Shown: positions 17,499 to 26,766, counted from the first letter of the stretch. The stretch: 64,000 nucleotides of DNA from DATAES01 sp963721305 (GCA_963721305.1 CAVRIR010000006.1:496001-560000); one strand, 5' to 3'. Notes: generated by a model not told the origin, from the letters alone. Program-made: numbers and translations.

Positions 17499-18260
17499 TC
17501 AAGCGACGATCTGAACCGGCGTCCCCACGGGTGCGAGGGGTTGGAGCGCGGTGATGTCGTCGTTGTTGAGGCGGACACACCCATTGCTCACGAACTTGCC
17601 GATGAGTTTCGGCTCGTTGGTGCCATGGATGGCGATTTGACCAGGTCCGCCGTCGAAGTGCTGCAACACATCGGAGAACGCCGCCACGCTCAGTTGGAAG
17701 GGGCCGTACACGCCGTGAGGATTCGAAATCTTCACCACGATGTCGACGAAGAAGTTGCCGAGCGGCGTCGGTGTCGCCGGCGCCCCGTCGGCGACCGTCG
17801 CCTGGTACAGGACCTGATCGGTGTTGCCCTGGTACACCGTCAACTCGTGCTCGTCGCGCTGAATGACGATGCGGTTGTCGACGCCGCGGAGGCTGACATC
17901 ACTGGCATGGACCCACGCCAGCGTCTCGTTCGGTCGCTTCGAGACCTGCACCTGCAACCATCCGGGCGGGCCCTGCGCCTTCACCAGGAACGCGAGCGGT
18001 ACGTGCTCGACGGTCGGGTTGGGCATCGAACCCGTCGGCGTCGCCGCGCCCGGCGCGTCGAACAGATCGACCTTCGGGACGATCGCGTCGGCTGCGGTGA
18101 ACGCGTGCGGGGGCTGTGTCGTTGCCGTCGTCGTCGGGGCGGTGGTCGTCGGGGCCGCCGCCTGGACATGAGTGGTGGATTTGCCGCTCGGCCAAAGCAT
18201 CACACCGGCGACGACCACGAGCGCCACACCGACGCAAGCGATACCGATTCGCATACGCAT
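17499..18260 (-). CDS. L,D-transpeptidase (YkuD domain), secreted/lipid-anchored
   Basis: About 253 residues from ATG 18260 (MRMRIGIACVGVALVVVAGV), giving a membrane anchor, then a Thr/Pro-rich linker (TTTAPTTTATTQPP), an SH3-like region and a C-terminal YkuD domain. The catalytic segment is IAIHGTNEPKLIG followed by FVSNGCVRLNNDD; the Cys nucleophile and His are in place, with SNGC in place of the more common SHGC. It would make 3-3 cross-links in peptidoglycan, outside the membrane. An in-frame extension upstream would overlap sufC2 and is rejected. Sits next to two envelope glycosyltransferases. Confidence 0.87.
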   Translation of the reverse strand: MRMRIGIACVGVALVVVAGVMLWPSGKSTTHVQAAAPTTTAPTTTATTQPPHAFTAADAIVPKVDLFDAPGAATPTGSMPNPTVEHVPLAFLVKAQGPPGWLQVQVSKRPNETLAWVHASDVSLRGVDNRIVIQRDEHELTVYQGNTDQVLYQATVADGAPATPTPLGNFFVDIVVKISNPHGVYGPFQLSVAAFSDVLQHFDGGPGQIAIHGTNEPKLIGKFVSNGCVRLNNDDITALQPLAPVGTPVQIVA

Positions 18261-18276
18261 CGGCTTCCAGAATATG

Positions 18277-19084
18277 TCAGTGCGGCGGGGCAAAGGGGTC
18301 GCCCTCGTCGAACGGGGTGAGCGCATCGCGCTCACCTTCGCCATCCTTCGCCTCATCTACGTCGAAATCGGCATAACCGGTACGTTCCAGATCGAGGGCC
18401 AGCTCCGAGCCACCGGAGCGCTCGATCCGCCCCTGTATGAGGACGTGGACGTGGTCAGGCCGAAGCTCGTGCAACAAGCGGCTGTAGTGCGTGATCGCCA
18501 GCACGCCCAGGCCTCGCTCGTTGGTCTCCTGCTCGATGCGACGGCTGACCGCACGCAGGGCGTCGATGTCGAGACCGGAGTCGATCTCGTCGAGGACCGC
18601 AATGCGAGGCCGCAGCACGCCGAGTTGCAGCGCCTCGTTGCGCTTCTTCTCGCCGCCGGAAAGATCGACGTTCAGTGCTCGGTCGAGGAATCGACGGTCG
18701 AAGCCGATCCGCTCGGCCTCGACGACCAGATCGTCGTGCAGGCCACTCGTGCTGCGGCCCGCGGCGACGAGCGACTCCTCGAGCACGGAGTTGAGCGAAA
18801 CTCCGGGCACTTCGATCGGGTACTGCATCGCCAGGAACAGACCGGCCTGGGCGCGCTTCCACGTCGGCAGGTCGAGGAGGTCGACACCGTCGAGCTGCAC
18901 CCGACCGTCGGTGACCTCGTACCCCGGCTTGCCCATTAGTACATGCGAGAGCGTCGACTTGCCCGAACCATTCGGACCCATGACCGCGTGCACCTCACCC
19001 GAGCGCACCGTGAGGTCGACGCCCCTGAGGATGGTGCGACCGGCGACGCGCGGCGTGCAGGTTCTCGATGACGAGCTCGCTCAT
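18277..19084 (-). pseudogene. sufC: Second SufC-like ATPase, frameshifted near 19053
   Basis: ATG at 19084 overlaps the Rieske gene stop (ATGA). The first ten codons read MSELVIENLH, then an extra base (ggcg in place of gcg on the plus strand, about 19053) throws the frame. Removing it gives ARVAGRTILRGVDLTVRSGE running straight into the intact remainder. The rest has Walker A GPNGSGKST, Q-loop LAMQYPIE, signature LSGGEKKRNEALQ, Walker B IAVLDEIDSGLD and the H-loop ITHYSR, so every catalytic motif is present. A GTG start inside (18998-19008 region) would lack the first beta strands. It is the last gene of the minus-strand SUF operon, and its frameshift may be a sequence error. Confidence 0.8.
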
Positions 19085-19395
19085 GACACAGTCACCACCA
19101 CGTCGTTGCCCTCGACGCGGGCGTCGAAGACGGGAACCGGCTTGGTCGCGGGCAGGGACTGCGGCTCGCCGGTCGTGAGCGAGAACGTGCTGCCGTGCTT
19201 CCAGCACTCGATCTCGCGCTCGTCGCACATGACCTCGCCTTCCGAGAGCGAGATGTCGGCGTGCGTGCAGCGATCGCCGATGGCGTAGACGTCGGAGTCG
19301 CATCGGATGAGCGCGATGCGGTGGCCGTCGACGTCGACCCGACGGGCGGTGCCGGGGGCCAGCTCGTCGAGCGTGCACACCACGTGCTCGCTCAT
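19081..19395 (-). CDS. Rieske [2Fe-2S] ferredoxin of the SUF operon
   Basis: 104 residues from ATG 19395, overlapping sufD (ATGA) and sufC2 (ATGA). Rieske ligands C43-x-H45 (DRCTHADISL) and C64-x2-H67 (ECWKHGSTFSL) are both present. Small Rieske proteins of this type are common in actinobacterial suf operons and may serve as electron donor or as a nitrite-reductase-small-subunit-like ferredoxin; the precise role is not settled. Fully embedded between sufD and sufC2, so translationally coupled to both. Confidence 0.9.
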   Translation of the reverse strand: MSEHVVCTLDELAPGTARRVDVDGHRIALIRCDSDVYAIGDRCTHADISLSEGEVMCDEREIECWKHGSTFSLTTGEPQSLPATKPVPVFDARVEGNDVVVTVS

Positions 19396-20585
19396 GGCGA
19401 GCCGTCCTCGACGGGGACCTGCCGGTCGAGCTTGCCGGCGACGAGGTTGCGGAGCGCCGTCGCGGCATCGGTCATCGGCAGGCGGGAGAGTACGTCGTCG
19501 AAGAACCCGGTGACGACCAACCGCTCCGCGATGGGAGTCGGCACGCCGCGGCTCTCGAGGTAGAAGCGTTGGTCCTCGTCGATCGGGCCGACAGCGGACG
19601 CATGACTGCATCGGACGTCGTTGTTCTCGATCTCGAGGTTCGGAACGGATTCCGCCCATGCGCCCTCGGACAACTTGATGTTGCGGTTCGTCTGGAACGC
19701 GTTCGTTCCGCGCGCGTTCTTCCGCACGCGGATCAGTCCGGTGTACACGCTGCGGCTGTGCCCGCCGACCGCGCCCTTGAACAGCAGGTTGCTCGTCGTG
19801 TCCGGCGCGACATGATCCTGGAAGGTGCGGAAGTCGAGCATCTGCTCGTCCTCGCCGAAGTAGACGGCGCGGAGCCGTCCCGTCGCGCCGCGGCCGACCA
19901 GCCGGCAGTCGGTTCGCTGACGTGCGTAGTCGCCTCCGAACGCGGCCGCGGTGGACGTGAAGGTCGCGTCGGCGTCGACTCGCGACACCTGCGAGGCGAT
20001 CTGCCATGTGGCGAGACCGAGGTTCTGGGCGTTGAGGTAGCCGAGGCGAGCGGCACGAGCCACGTTGAGCTCGGCAACGGGCACCGTCAACATCGGCACG
20101 CCGTCGCGGGACGCGTGGTAGTCGATGACGCGGGCATTGCTGTTCTCGGCGGCATCGATGACGAGCCGGGGGAAGGTGGCGAGGTCGCGTTCGTCGCTCC
20201 AATGCGCCACGACGATCGGCGCTTCGACGTTGGCGTTGGCTCCGATGTGCACGGTGACCACGTCGGTGGCGAACGTCTCGTTGATCTCTGCGAACACGTC
20301 GGTCGGTTCGGTCATGACCGAACCGACCAGGCTGCGGTCAGTGGCTACGTCCACACCGGGGACGTTCACCTCGACGTGCACGACGCGTCCGTTGACGACG
20401 ACGACGGTCGCGCCCCGCACCGGTACCGTCGCGAGCGCCGCCTCGATCGCGTCTGGTATCCCGACCGGCGCAGCGCCGTCAGCGGGCGCCGGGTGGTAGG
20501 CGTCGAGGTCCAGCTCGGCGATGCGGCTGTACCGCCACACCTCTTCGTCGGTGGTGGGGAGCGTGATCCCCTCGAACGCGCTCAC
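19392..20585 (-). CDS. sufD: SufD, Fe-S cluster assembly protein
   Basis: 397 residues, SufB/SufD superfamily beta-helix protein. Partner of SufB and SufC in the SufBC2D scaffold. Family landmarks: LRAVYFGEDEQMLDFRTFQD in the beta-helix, HVAPDTTSNLLFKGAVGGHS and FQTNRNIKLSEGAWAESVPN, then ENNDVRCSHASAVGPID with the conserved Cys-Ser-His-Ala, and a C-terminal FFDDVLSRL. Lies 81 bases after the small Cys protein in the minus-strand SUF operon. Confidence 0.92.
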   Translation of the reverse strand: MSAFEGITLPTTDEEVWRYSRIAELDLDAYHPAPADGAAPVGIPDAIEAALATVPVRGATVVVVNGRVVHVEVNVPGVDVATDRSLVGSVMTEPTDVFAEINETFATDVVTVHIGANANVEAPIVVAHWSDERDLATFPRLVIDAAENSNARVIDYHASRDGVPMLTVPVAELNVARAARLGYLNAQNLGLATWQIASQVSRVDADATFTSTAAAFGGDYARQRTDCRLVGRGATGRLRAVYFGEDEQMLDFRTFQDHVAPDTTSNLLFKGAVGGHSRSVYTGLIRVRKNARGTNAFQTNRNIKLSEGAWAESVPNLEIENNDVRCSHASAVGPIDEDQRFYLESRGVPTPIAERLVVTGFFDDVLSRLPMTDAATALRNLVAGKLDRQVPVEDGSP

Positions 20586-20666
20586 CGCCAGTCGACCGCC
20601 GTGGCACGACGCCCCTGCGTCGTGCCACCGAGGCGGTGGCGAGACGCCCGGGCGTTGCCCGACCTG

Positions 20667-21014
20667 TCAGCGGCGGCGGCGGAAGATCTTGCGCCAGCCC
20701 TTGCGGTTCTGGTCTGCCTGCACTTCGGCGAGGATCTGGGGGCCAGCGCTGTTGATGACGTCTTCCGCCTCGTCGAGCAGCCGCGCCACGTCGTCACCGT
20801 GCATGTCGAGGTCAACCGGCGACTCGGGCGTCTTGGGCGTGACGAGGGTGCCGTGGCTCCAGTTGACGTCGACGTAACGCCGCTCGTACTTGGGGCAATC
20901 GTCGGGACAGCGCCACGGTGCCTCGGGCGCGAGATCGAGGTTGCACTTCCGGACGGTCTCACCATTCGGATAGGTGCGACTCTCGAATTGTTTGCAGTCC
21001 TGCCGCATCGGCAT
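20667..21014 (-). CDS. Small four-cysteine protein inside the SUF operon
   Basis: 115 residues, unnamed. Four cysteines near the N-terminus: C7 (RQDCKQFES), C24 (VRKCNLDL), C36 (PWRCPDDC) and C40, a C-x16-C-x11-C-x3-C spacing that could bind a metal or Fe-S cluster (inference). The remainder is acidic with a helix LDEAEDVINSAGPQILAEV and ends in a very basic tail (KGWRKIFRRRR). It lies between sufB (36 bases) and sufD (81 bases) on the same strand. A second in-frame ATG lies two codons downstream. Role in SUF is suggested only by position. Confidence 0.75.
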   Translation of the reverse strand: MPMRQDCKQFESRTYPNGETVRKCNLDLAPEAPWRCPDDCPKYERRYVDVNWSHGTLVTPKTPESPVDLDMHGDDVARLLDEAEDVINSAGPQILAEVQADQNRKGWRKIFRRRR

Positions 21015-21050
21015 GCCATCAGTTTGCCGGACAACCGTGTCGTTGGTGGT

Positions 21051-22454
21051 TCAGCCGACCGAACCTTCCATCTGCAGTTCGATCAACCGCGACCACTCGA
21101 CCGCGTACTCCATCGGCAGCGTGCGGGTGACCGGCTCGATGAAGCCGTTGACGATCATTCCCATCGCCTGCTCGGCCGACAGCCCCCGGCTCATCAGGTA
21201 GAAGAGCTGCTCGTCCGCGACCTTCGAGACCGTCGCCTCGTGACCGACGATCGCGTCGCGGGCGCCGACCTCCATGTACGGGAACGTGTCGCTGGTTGAG
21301 TTCTCGTCGAGGATCAGCGCGTCGCACTGCACGTGGCTCCTGCAGCCGTAGGCGTCGTCTTCGACGTGGACCAGACCGCGGTAGCTCGTGCGGCCGCCGT
21401 CCTTCGAGATCGACTTGCTCACGATCTTGCTCGTCGTCTCGGGCGCGGCGTGAACCATCTTGGCGCCGGCGTCCTGGTGCTGGCCCGGCCCGGCGTAGGC
21501 CACGGACAGGACCTCACCGCTCGCCTTCGGACCGACCATGTAGACCGCCGGGTACTTCATCGTGAGGCGGCTGCCGATGTTGCCGTCGATCCACTCCATG
21601 TGACCCTCGGCCTCGACCCGGGCCCGCTTGGTGACGAGGTTGTAGACGTTGTTCGACCAGTTCTGGATGGTCGTGTAGGTCACGCGCGCCGACGGCTTGA
21701 CGATGATCTCGACGACTGCGGAGTGCAGCGAATCGGTCGTGTACACCGGCGCCGAGCAGCCCTCGATGTAGTGAACCTGGCTGCCTTCGTCGGCGATGAT
21801 CAGCGTCCGCTCGAACTGGCCCATGTTCTCCGCGTTGATGCGGAAGTAGGCCTGCAGCGGCATGTCGACGCTCACGCCGGGCGGCACGTAGATGAACGAG
21901 CCGCCGCTCCACACGGACGAGTTGAGCGCGGCGAACTTGTTGTCGTTCTTCGGGATCACGGTGCCGAAGTACCTCTTGACGATCTCGGGATGCTCACGGA
22001 GTGCCGTGTCCATGTCGCAGAAGATGACGCCCTGGCGCTCGAGGTCTTCGCGGTTGCGGTGGTACACGACCTCGGACTCGTACTGCGCGGTGACCCCGGC
22101 GAGGTACTTGCGCTCCGCCTCTGGGATGCCGAGCTTCTCGTACGTCTGCTTCACAGAGTCGGGGAGCTCGTCCCAGGCGTCGACCTGCTTCTCGGTCGGC
22201 TTGATGTAGTAGTAGATGTCGTCGAAGTGGATGCCCGACATGTCGCCGCCCCAGTTCGGCATCGGGCGCTTCCCGAAGTGGGTCAGCGACTTGAGGCGGT
22301 AGTCGCGCATCCAGTCCGGCTCGCCCTTCATCCAGGACATCTCGTTCACGATGTCCTCCGAGATGCCCTTCTTGGGCTTGAAGACGTAGTTCTCCTCGTC
22401 GGCCCAGCCGAGCTTGTAGCGGGAAAGGTCGAGGCCGATGTCGGTCGCCGTCAT
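21051..22454 (-). CDS. sufB: SufB, Fe-S cluster scaffold
   Basis: 467 residues. SufB holds the nascent Fe-S cluster in the SufBCD complex. Diagnostic blocks: NEMSWMKGEPDWMRDYRLKS near the start, FGTVIPKNDNKFAALNSSVW, VHYIEGCSAPVYTTDSLHSA with the conserved Cys, GLVHVEDDAYGCRSHVQCDA, and DEQLFYLMSRGLSAEQAMGM at the end. First gene of the minus-strand SUF operon; the shared SUF element begins 9 bases upstream of its ATG. Confidence 0.95.
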   Translation of the reverse strand: MTATDIGLDLSRYKLGWADEENYVFKPKKGISEDIVNEMSWMKGEPDWMRDYRLKSLTHFGKRPMPNWGGDMSGIHFDDIYYYIKPTEKQVDAWDELPDSVKQTYEKLGIPEAERKYLAGVTAQYESEVVYHRNREDLERQGVIFCDMDTALREHPEIVKRYFGTVIPKNDNKFAALNSSVWSGGSFIYVPPGVSVDMPLQAYFRINAENMGQFERTLIIADEGSQVHYIEGCSAPVYTTDSLHSAVVEIIVKPSARVTYTTIQNWSNNVYNLVTKRARVEAEGHMEWIDGNIGSRLTMKYPAVYMVGPKASGEVLSVAYAGPGQHQDAGAKMVHAAPETTSKIVSKSISKDGGRTSYRGLVHVEDDAYGCRSHVQCDALILDENSTSDTFPYMEVGARDAIVGHEATVSKVADEQLFYLMSRGLSAEQAMGMIVNGFIEPVTRTLPMEYAVEWSRLIELQMEGSVG

Positions 22455-22462
22455 GGGTTCAG

Positions 22463-22488
22463 GCTATTTCCCCTACGCGCGTAGTGAC
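22463..22488. promoter_or_regulatory. Shared SUF upstream element, copy 2 (before sufB)
   Basis: gctatttcccctac followed by gcgcgtagtgac, matching the element in front of sufC in 21 of 24 bases. The ctac-gcgc-gtag core is a perfect palindrome. Because it ends so close to the sufB ATG, a bound protein would block transcription or initiation directly. Confidence 0.6.
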
Positions 22489-22530
22489 AACCTCCCCCGA
22501 GCCCGGTTTCGCGCCTTTCCCATCGGCGTT

Positions 22531-22578
22531 CTGCGGGAGAAACGGGCGCCAGAGCGCCCGTTTTCATCCAACATTCGA
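22531..22578 (-). repeat. Hairpin repeat family A, copy supplying the stop codon of the ABC exporter
   Basis: ctgcgggag, stem aaacgggcgc, loop cagag, stem gcgcccgttt, then tcatccaacattcgag. The aatgttgg end runs into the ABC exporter: its last residues SNVG and the TGA stop (22564-22566) are read from the repeat. The loop differs from other copies while both arms are conserved. Confidence 0.8.
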
Positions 22579-24345
22579 GAGGCGGCCGGCCCAAGTGGCG
22601 TAGAGGGCGGCGTAGCGCCCTCCGGCAGCGACCAGGTCATCGTGGGTGCCGAGCTCGACCAGGCCGCCGGCGTCGACGACGCCGATGCGGTCGGCCCGTT
22701 CTGCGGTCGACAGCCGGTGGGCGATGACCACGACGGTGCGACCCTCCATCAGACGCTCGAGGGCGTCCTCGACGAGTAGCTCGGTGCCGGGGTCGAGCGA
22801 GGACGTCGCCTCGTCGAGCACGAGCACGGCCGGGTCGGCGAGCGCCGCCCGAGCGAGGGACACCAGTTGCTTCTCGCCGGCGCTCAGCCGCGATCCGCGC
22901 TCACGAACCTCGGTCTCGAGCCCCTGGGGCAGCTCACTGAACCGGTCGTGGACGCCGATCGCCCGAAGCGCGGCATCGACTTCGTCGTCGCTCGCGCCCT
23001 GCTTCGCGATGCGCACGTTGTCGCGGATGGTGCCGTTGAACAGGAAGCCTTCCTGCGGCACGACGCAGATCCGCTCGCGCAACGACCGCAGGGTCGCATC
23101 GCGAACGTCGACGCCGCCCAACGTCACGCGGCCTTCGACCGCGTCGTACATACGGGCGATCAGCTTGGCGAGGGTCGACTTCCCCGCGCCCGTCGGGCCG
23201 ACCAACGCGATGCGCTCACCCTGGGCGATGTGCAACGAGACGTCGTGCAGCACCCACGCGCCCTCGCTCGCGTAGCGGAACGACACGTGGTCGACGTCGA
23301 TGACCCCGTCGGCGGGCAGCTCGACCGCACCCGCACGCTCGGGGACGTCGGCAGGCGTGTCGAGCAGCTCGTACAGCTTGTTGAGGCCGGCGCCCGCCGA
23401 CTGCACGGTGTTGAAGAGCTGCGACAGCTGTTGCACCGGCTCGAAGAGGTTCGAGAGCGTGAGCAAGAAGAAGGTGACGGTTCCGATGGTGATCGCGTTG
23501 GCGTGGACCATCCATCCACCGACGCCAATCGCGATGGCGGTCGTGAACACGCCCGAGAACTCGATGATCGGGAGGTACCAGGCCGAGATGCGGACCGAGT
23601 CCATGTGCGCGTCGTACAGGTCCCGGCTCGTCGACGTGAACCGGCGGACCTGCTCGTCCTCTCGGCCGTAGGCCTGGATGACGCGCACGCCTGACAGGCC
23701 CTCTTGCAGCGAGGACAACGTCGTGCCGATGCGGTCGCGCACCAGCAGGTACGCCTTGTTCGAATCGCGCTGGAACTTGACACTGCTCAGGATCACGAAG
23801 GGCAGCGTGATCACGCAGACGAGCAGCAGCTTCCACGACACGAGCGCGAGAACGATCACCGAGAGCACGAGCAGCAGCGTGTTGGCGAGGAACATCAGCA
23901 AGCCGGTCTGCACGAGCTCCGCGAGCGCGTCGACGTCGGACGTCATGCGGCTGACGATGACGCCCGCCTTCTCGCGGTCGTAGAACGGCATCGAAAGCTG
24001 CTGCAGATGATCGAAGACTCGGATGCGGATGTCGCGCAGGAAGCCCTCGCCGATGCGACCGACGAGCATGATCTGCAAGCGGTAGAGGACGTACGCCGCG
24101 ATCGCGACGACGACGTAGCCCATCACCGCCCGATCGAGCACGCTGGCGTCGTTCTTGACGATGCCCTGGTCGATGCCGTACTTCACGAGGAACGGCCCGG
24201 CGAGGACGGTGAGCGTCCACAGCGTGATGAGCAACGTCGCGACGATGCTCTGCCGCTTGTACGGACCGAGCAGCGACACCGAGCGCCGCATCACCTTCGC
24301 CGCTTTCTTGCGGTCGAGCTTGTCGGCCTCGTCGACTCCAGCCAT
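22564..24345 (-). CDS. ABC exporter half-transporter (TMD-NBD)
   Basis: 593 residues from ATG 24345; a GTG three codons upstream is possible. The exporter domain (helices from QSIVATLLITLWTLTVLAGPF) is followed by an NBD with Walker A GPTGAGKST, Q-loop VVPQEGFLF, signature LSAGEKQLVSLARAA, Walker B VLVLDEATSSLD with catalytic Glu, and H-loop IAHRLST. The gene upstream encodes the matching half with LSGGQ but Asp in Walker B, so the pair should form a heterodimer. The last four codons come from a family-A repeat. Multidrug/lipid-type exporter; substrate unknown. Confidence 0.88.
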   Translation of the reverse strand: MAGVDEADKLDRKKAAKVMRRSVSLLGPYKRQSIVATLLITLWTLTVLAGPFLVKYGIDQGIVKNDASVLDRAVMGYVVVAIAAYVLYRLQIMLVGRIGEGFLRDIRIRVFDHLQQLSMPFYDREKAGVIVSRMTSDVDALAELVQTGLLMFLANTLLLVLSVIVLALVSWKLLLVCVITLPFVILSSVKFQRDSNKAYLLVRDRIGTTLSSLQEGLSGVRVIQAYGREDEQVRRFTSTSRDLYDAHMDSVRISAWYLPIIEFSGVFTTAIAIGVGGWMVHANAITIGTVTFFLLTLSNLFEPVQQLSQLFNTVQSAGAGLNKLYELLDTPADVPERAGAVELPADGVIDVDHVSFRYASEGAWVLHDVSLHIAQGERIALVGPTGAGKSTLAKLIARMYDAVEGRVTLGGVDVRDATLRSLRERICVVPQEGFLFNGTIRDNVRIAKQGASDDEVDAALRAIGVHDRFSELPQGLETEVRERGSRLSAGEKQLVSLARAALADPAVLVLDEATSSLDPGTELLVEDALERLMEGRTVVVIAHRLSTAERADRIGVVDAGGLVELGTHDDLVAAGGRYAALYATWAGRLSNVG

Positions 24346-24391
24346 GCTCCACACGGTCAGTGGACCCCCGCGGAAGTTCCGTGAACGCCCA

Positions 24392-26212
24392 TTACGCCAC
24401 CACTTCTTCGTCGAGCTCAGGTTCGGCGGCTTCGGCCGCGGCGAGCACCGAGCGGTAGCGCTCGCTGGTGAGAAGCAGATCGCTGTGTGTTCCCTGGTCG
24501 ACGATGCGCCCGTCGTCGAGCAGCACGACGCGGTCGGCCAGTGCGATCGTGGCGGGCCGGTGCGCGATGACGATGGTCGTCCGCCCGTTCATCACCTCGG
24601 TGAGCGCGTCGCGGATCTCGTGCTCTTTGGTCGGGTCGACGGACGATGTCGCGTCGTCGAGGATCAACAGACGGGGGTCGGCGAGGATGGCGCGGGCAAT
24701 GGCGATGCGCTGGCGCTGCCCACCCGAGAGTGAGAAGCCACGCTCGCCGATCTCGGTTCCGTAGCCCTCGGGCAATCCGAGGATGAAGTCGTGCGCACCG
24801 GCGAGACGGGCGGCACGCTCGATGCGATCGGGCGGCGCGTCCGGCTCCGCGAACGCGATGTTCGCCGCCACCGAGTCGTTGAACAGGAAGGTGTCCTCGA
24901 ACACGATGCCGACGGCCCGGCGCAGCTCATGCAACGAGACGTCGCGCACGTTGACGCCGTCGAGCATGATGCGACCGGCATCGATGTCGTAGAAGCGCGG
25001 GATGAGCCGGGCGATCGTGGTCTTGCCGCTCCCGGTCGGACCGACGAGCGCGACCGACTCGCCCGCCTGCACGACGAGGTCGAGGCCGTCGACCACCGGT
25101 CGCTCGGAGCCGGCCGGATACCGGAACGTCACGCCTTCGAAATGCAACTCGCCCGCCGAGCGTCCGACCGGCGGCGCCGGCAGCTTGCTCGCGTGCGGCG
25201 CGTCGACCACCTCGGGGTCGGCAACCAGGACCTCGTGCACCCGCTGGCTCGAGGCGACGGCGCGCTGCGCCTGCGCCAGGATCATGCCGAGCATGCGCAG
25301 CGGCCAGATCAGCATGACGACGTAGACGTTGAAGGCGATGAGCGAGCCGAGCGAGAGGTTGCCGTTGATCACCTGATGGCCGCCGTACGCGAGCACGAGG
25401 ATCAGGCCGATGTTCGGCAGCATGTCGAGGGCCGGCAGGTACACCGACCGCACGCGTGTCGCGGCGATCGAGACGTCGTACAGGTCGTCGACCTCGTTCT
25501 GGAACCTCGCCTGCTGGACGCGCTCGGCACCGAATCCCTTCACGACGCGAACGCCCGACACCGTCTCTTCGACGACCGCGGCGAGATCGCCCGACTCCTT
25601 CTGGATTCCCATCACGGTCGGGTGCAACCGCACACCGAAACGCTTCGCGAACACGTTGAGCAGCGGCAGGCAGCCGAGCGCGAGCAGCGTCAGCACCGGG
25701 TCGATGGTGAAGAGGATGACCGTGACCGCGAGCACGGTGACCGCGTTCGAAAGCGTCAGCGGGATCATCACGAGGAACTGCTGGATCTGGTTGAGGTCGG
25801 TGTTGGCCCGACTCATCAGGTTCCCGGTCTGTGCCTGGTCGTGGTACGCGAAGTGCAGCCGCTGGAGATGTGCGAACAGCCCGTCGCGCAGCGTCGTCTC
25901 TGACCAGCGGGCGACGCGGAACGCCCACCACCGTCGCAAGCCGGTGAACGTGCCCTGGATCACCCCGACGATGCCGATGAAGATCGCCCATTGCCGCAAC
26001 GCAGCGGCGTCGTCGTTCACGATTCCGTGGTCGATGGCGCTCTTGACCAAGAGTGGGATGGAGACCTTGGCCGCGGTCCAGACGAGACCCACGAGCACCC
26101 CAACGAGCACGGCGAACCACTGGGGCCGCAGCACATCGCCCATCAAGCGCCAACCGGCTCGGGTATCCGACCGCTCGGGCGGACTGGCCGCGCTCCCTTC
26201 GCCTTGACCCAC
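24392..26212 (-). CDS. ABC exporter half-transporter (TMD-NBD), partner of downstream gene
   Basis: 606 residues from GTG 26212; an ATG at 26141 (MGDVLRPQWF) is an alternative and closer to the usual start. Transmembrane exporter domain followed by an NBD: Walker A GPTGSGKTT, Q-loop IVFEDTFLF (Glu in place of Gln), signature LSGGQRQRIAIARAI, Walker B LLILDDATSSVD (Asp instead of catalytic Glu), H-loop IAHRPATI. The degenerate Walker B and Q-loop mark the inactive-site partner of a heterodimeric exporter. A near-palindrome cttgaccc-ac-gggtcaag (26203-26220) covers the GTG and may be an operator. Confidence 0.87.
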   Translation of the reverse strand: MGQGEGSAASPPERSDTRAGWRLMGDVLRPQWFAVLVGVLVGLVWTAAKVSIPLLVKSAIDHGIVNDDAAALRQWAIFIGIVGVIQGTFTGLRRWWAFRVARWSETTLRDGLFAHLQRLHFAYHDQAQTGNLMSRANTDLNQIQQFLVMIPLTLSNAVTVLAVTVILFTIDPVLTLLALGCLPLLNVFAKRFGVRLHPTVMGIQKESGDLAAVVEETVSGVRVVKGFGAERVQQARFQNEVDDLYDVSIAATRVRSVYLPALDMLPNIGLILVLAYGGHQVINGNLSLGSLIAFNVYVVMLIWPLRMLGMILAQAQRAVASSQRVHEVLVADPEVVDAPHASKLPAPPVGRSAGELHFEGVTFRYPAGSERPVVDGLDLVVQAGESVALVGPTGSGKTTIARLIPRFYDIDAGRIMLDGVNVRDVSLHELRRAVGIVFEDTFLFNDSVAANIAFAEPDAPPDRIERAARLAGAHDFILGLPEGYGTEIGERGFSLSGGQRQRIAIARAILADPRLLILDDATSSVDPTKEHEIRDALTEVMNGRTTIVIAHRPATIALADRVVLLDDGRIVDQGTHSDLLLTSERYRSVLAAAEAAEPELDEEVVA

Positions 26213-26766
26213 GGGTCAAGAATCTACCGGCGACGGCGTGGCCGATCCCAAGTGGATTCGAACGTTGGGAGCGATTTGAGACACCGCGGCCGCCGCCCGG
26301 CCCGCCGAGCCTCCGGGTCAGTTCCGGCGCCACAGCACCGGAGATGCACCGACATTCGAGGCGCCGGGGGTGTCGCTACAGGTGCGCCCTTTGTGCGCCG
26401 ATGGGCCGTCGACCGCGCGAGCGAGCGCGAAGACGCACGGAGCCGGGCCCGGTCGCGGACGGACATCGAGAACGATCTCGAACGCCTTCTGGACGCGGCT
26501 CGGCAGCTTGGTGGTCCGGAGCGGGCATCGGTGGCCTTCGGAAGCCGGCGGCCCGAATCTCGAGCAGCTCGTGGCGCGTGAGGCCGAGCTCGAGGGCTCG
26601 CTCGAAGGCGTGGCGCTCGGCGACGAAGTCGAACGCCTCGCCGACCGGCACAGCGCGATGGAACGTCGGGTGGCCGCGCTCGAGGCACAACACGACCCGA
26701 CGCACGGCCTCATCACACTGCTCGAGCCGATCGAGGCGTAGCCAGTCGGCGTAGGTTCGGGGTCAC
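26213..26766. other. 554-bp stretch with no secure gene
   Basis: Between the ABC operon (minus) and oligopeptidase B (plus). On the plus strand, two pieces in different frames look protein-like: TDIENDLERLLDAARQLGG (about 26460-26516) and then EQLVAREAELEGSLEG to LEPIEA (about 26556-26741), the latter a likely coiled coil. They would make one small coiled-coil protein if joined by a frameshift. The minus strand also has an open frame over the same place, so neither is secure. The palindrome at 26203-26220 borders it. No tRNA or hairpin repeat seen. Confidence 0.4.

Noticed and set aside
26240..26275. A ggattcgaac stretch resembling a tRNA T-loop
   Set aside because: No T-stem pairs around it, and no acceptor, D or anticodon arm can be built on either strand.
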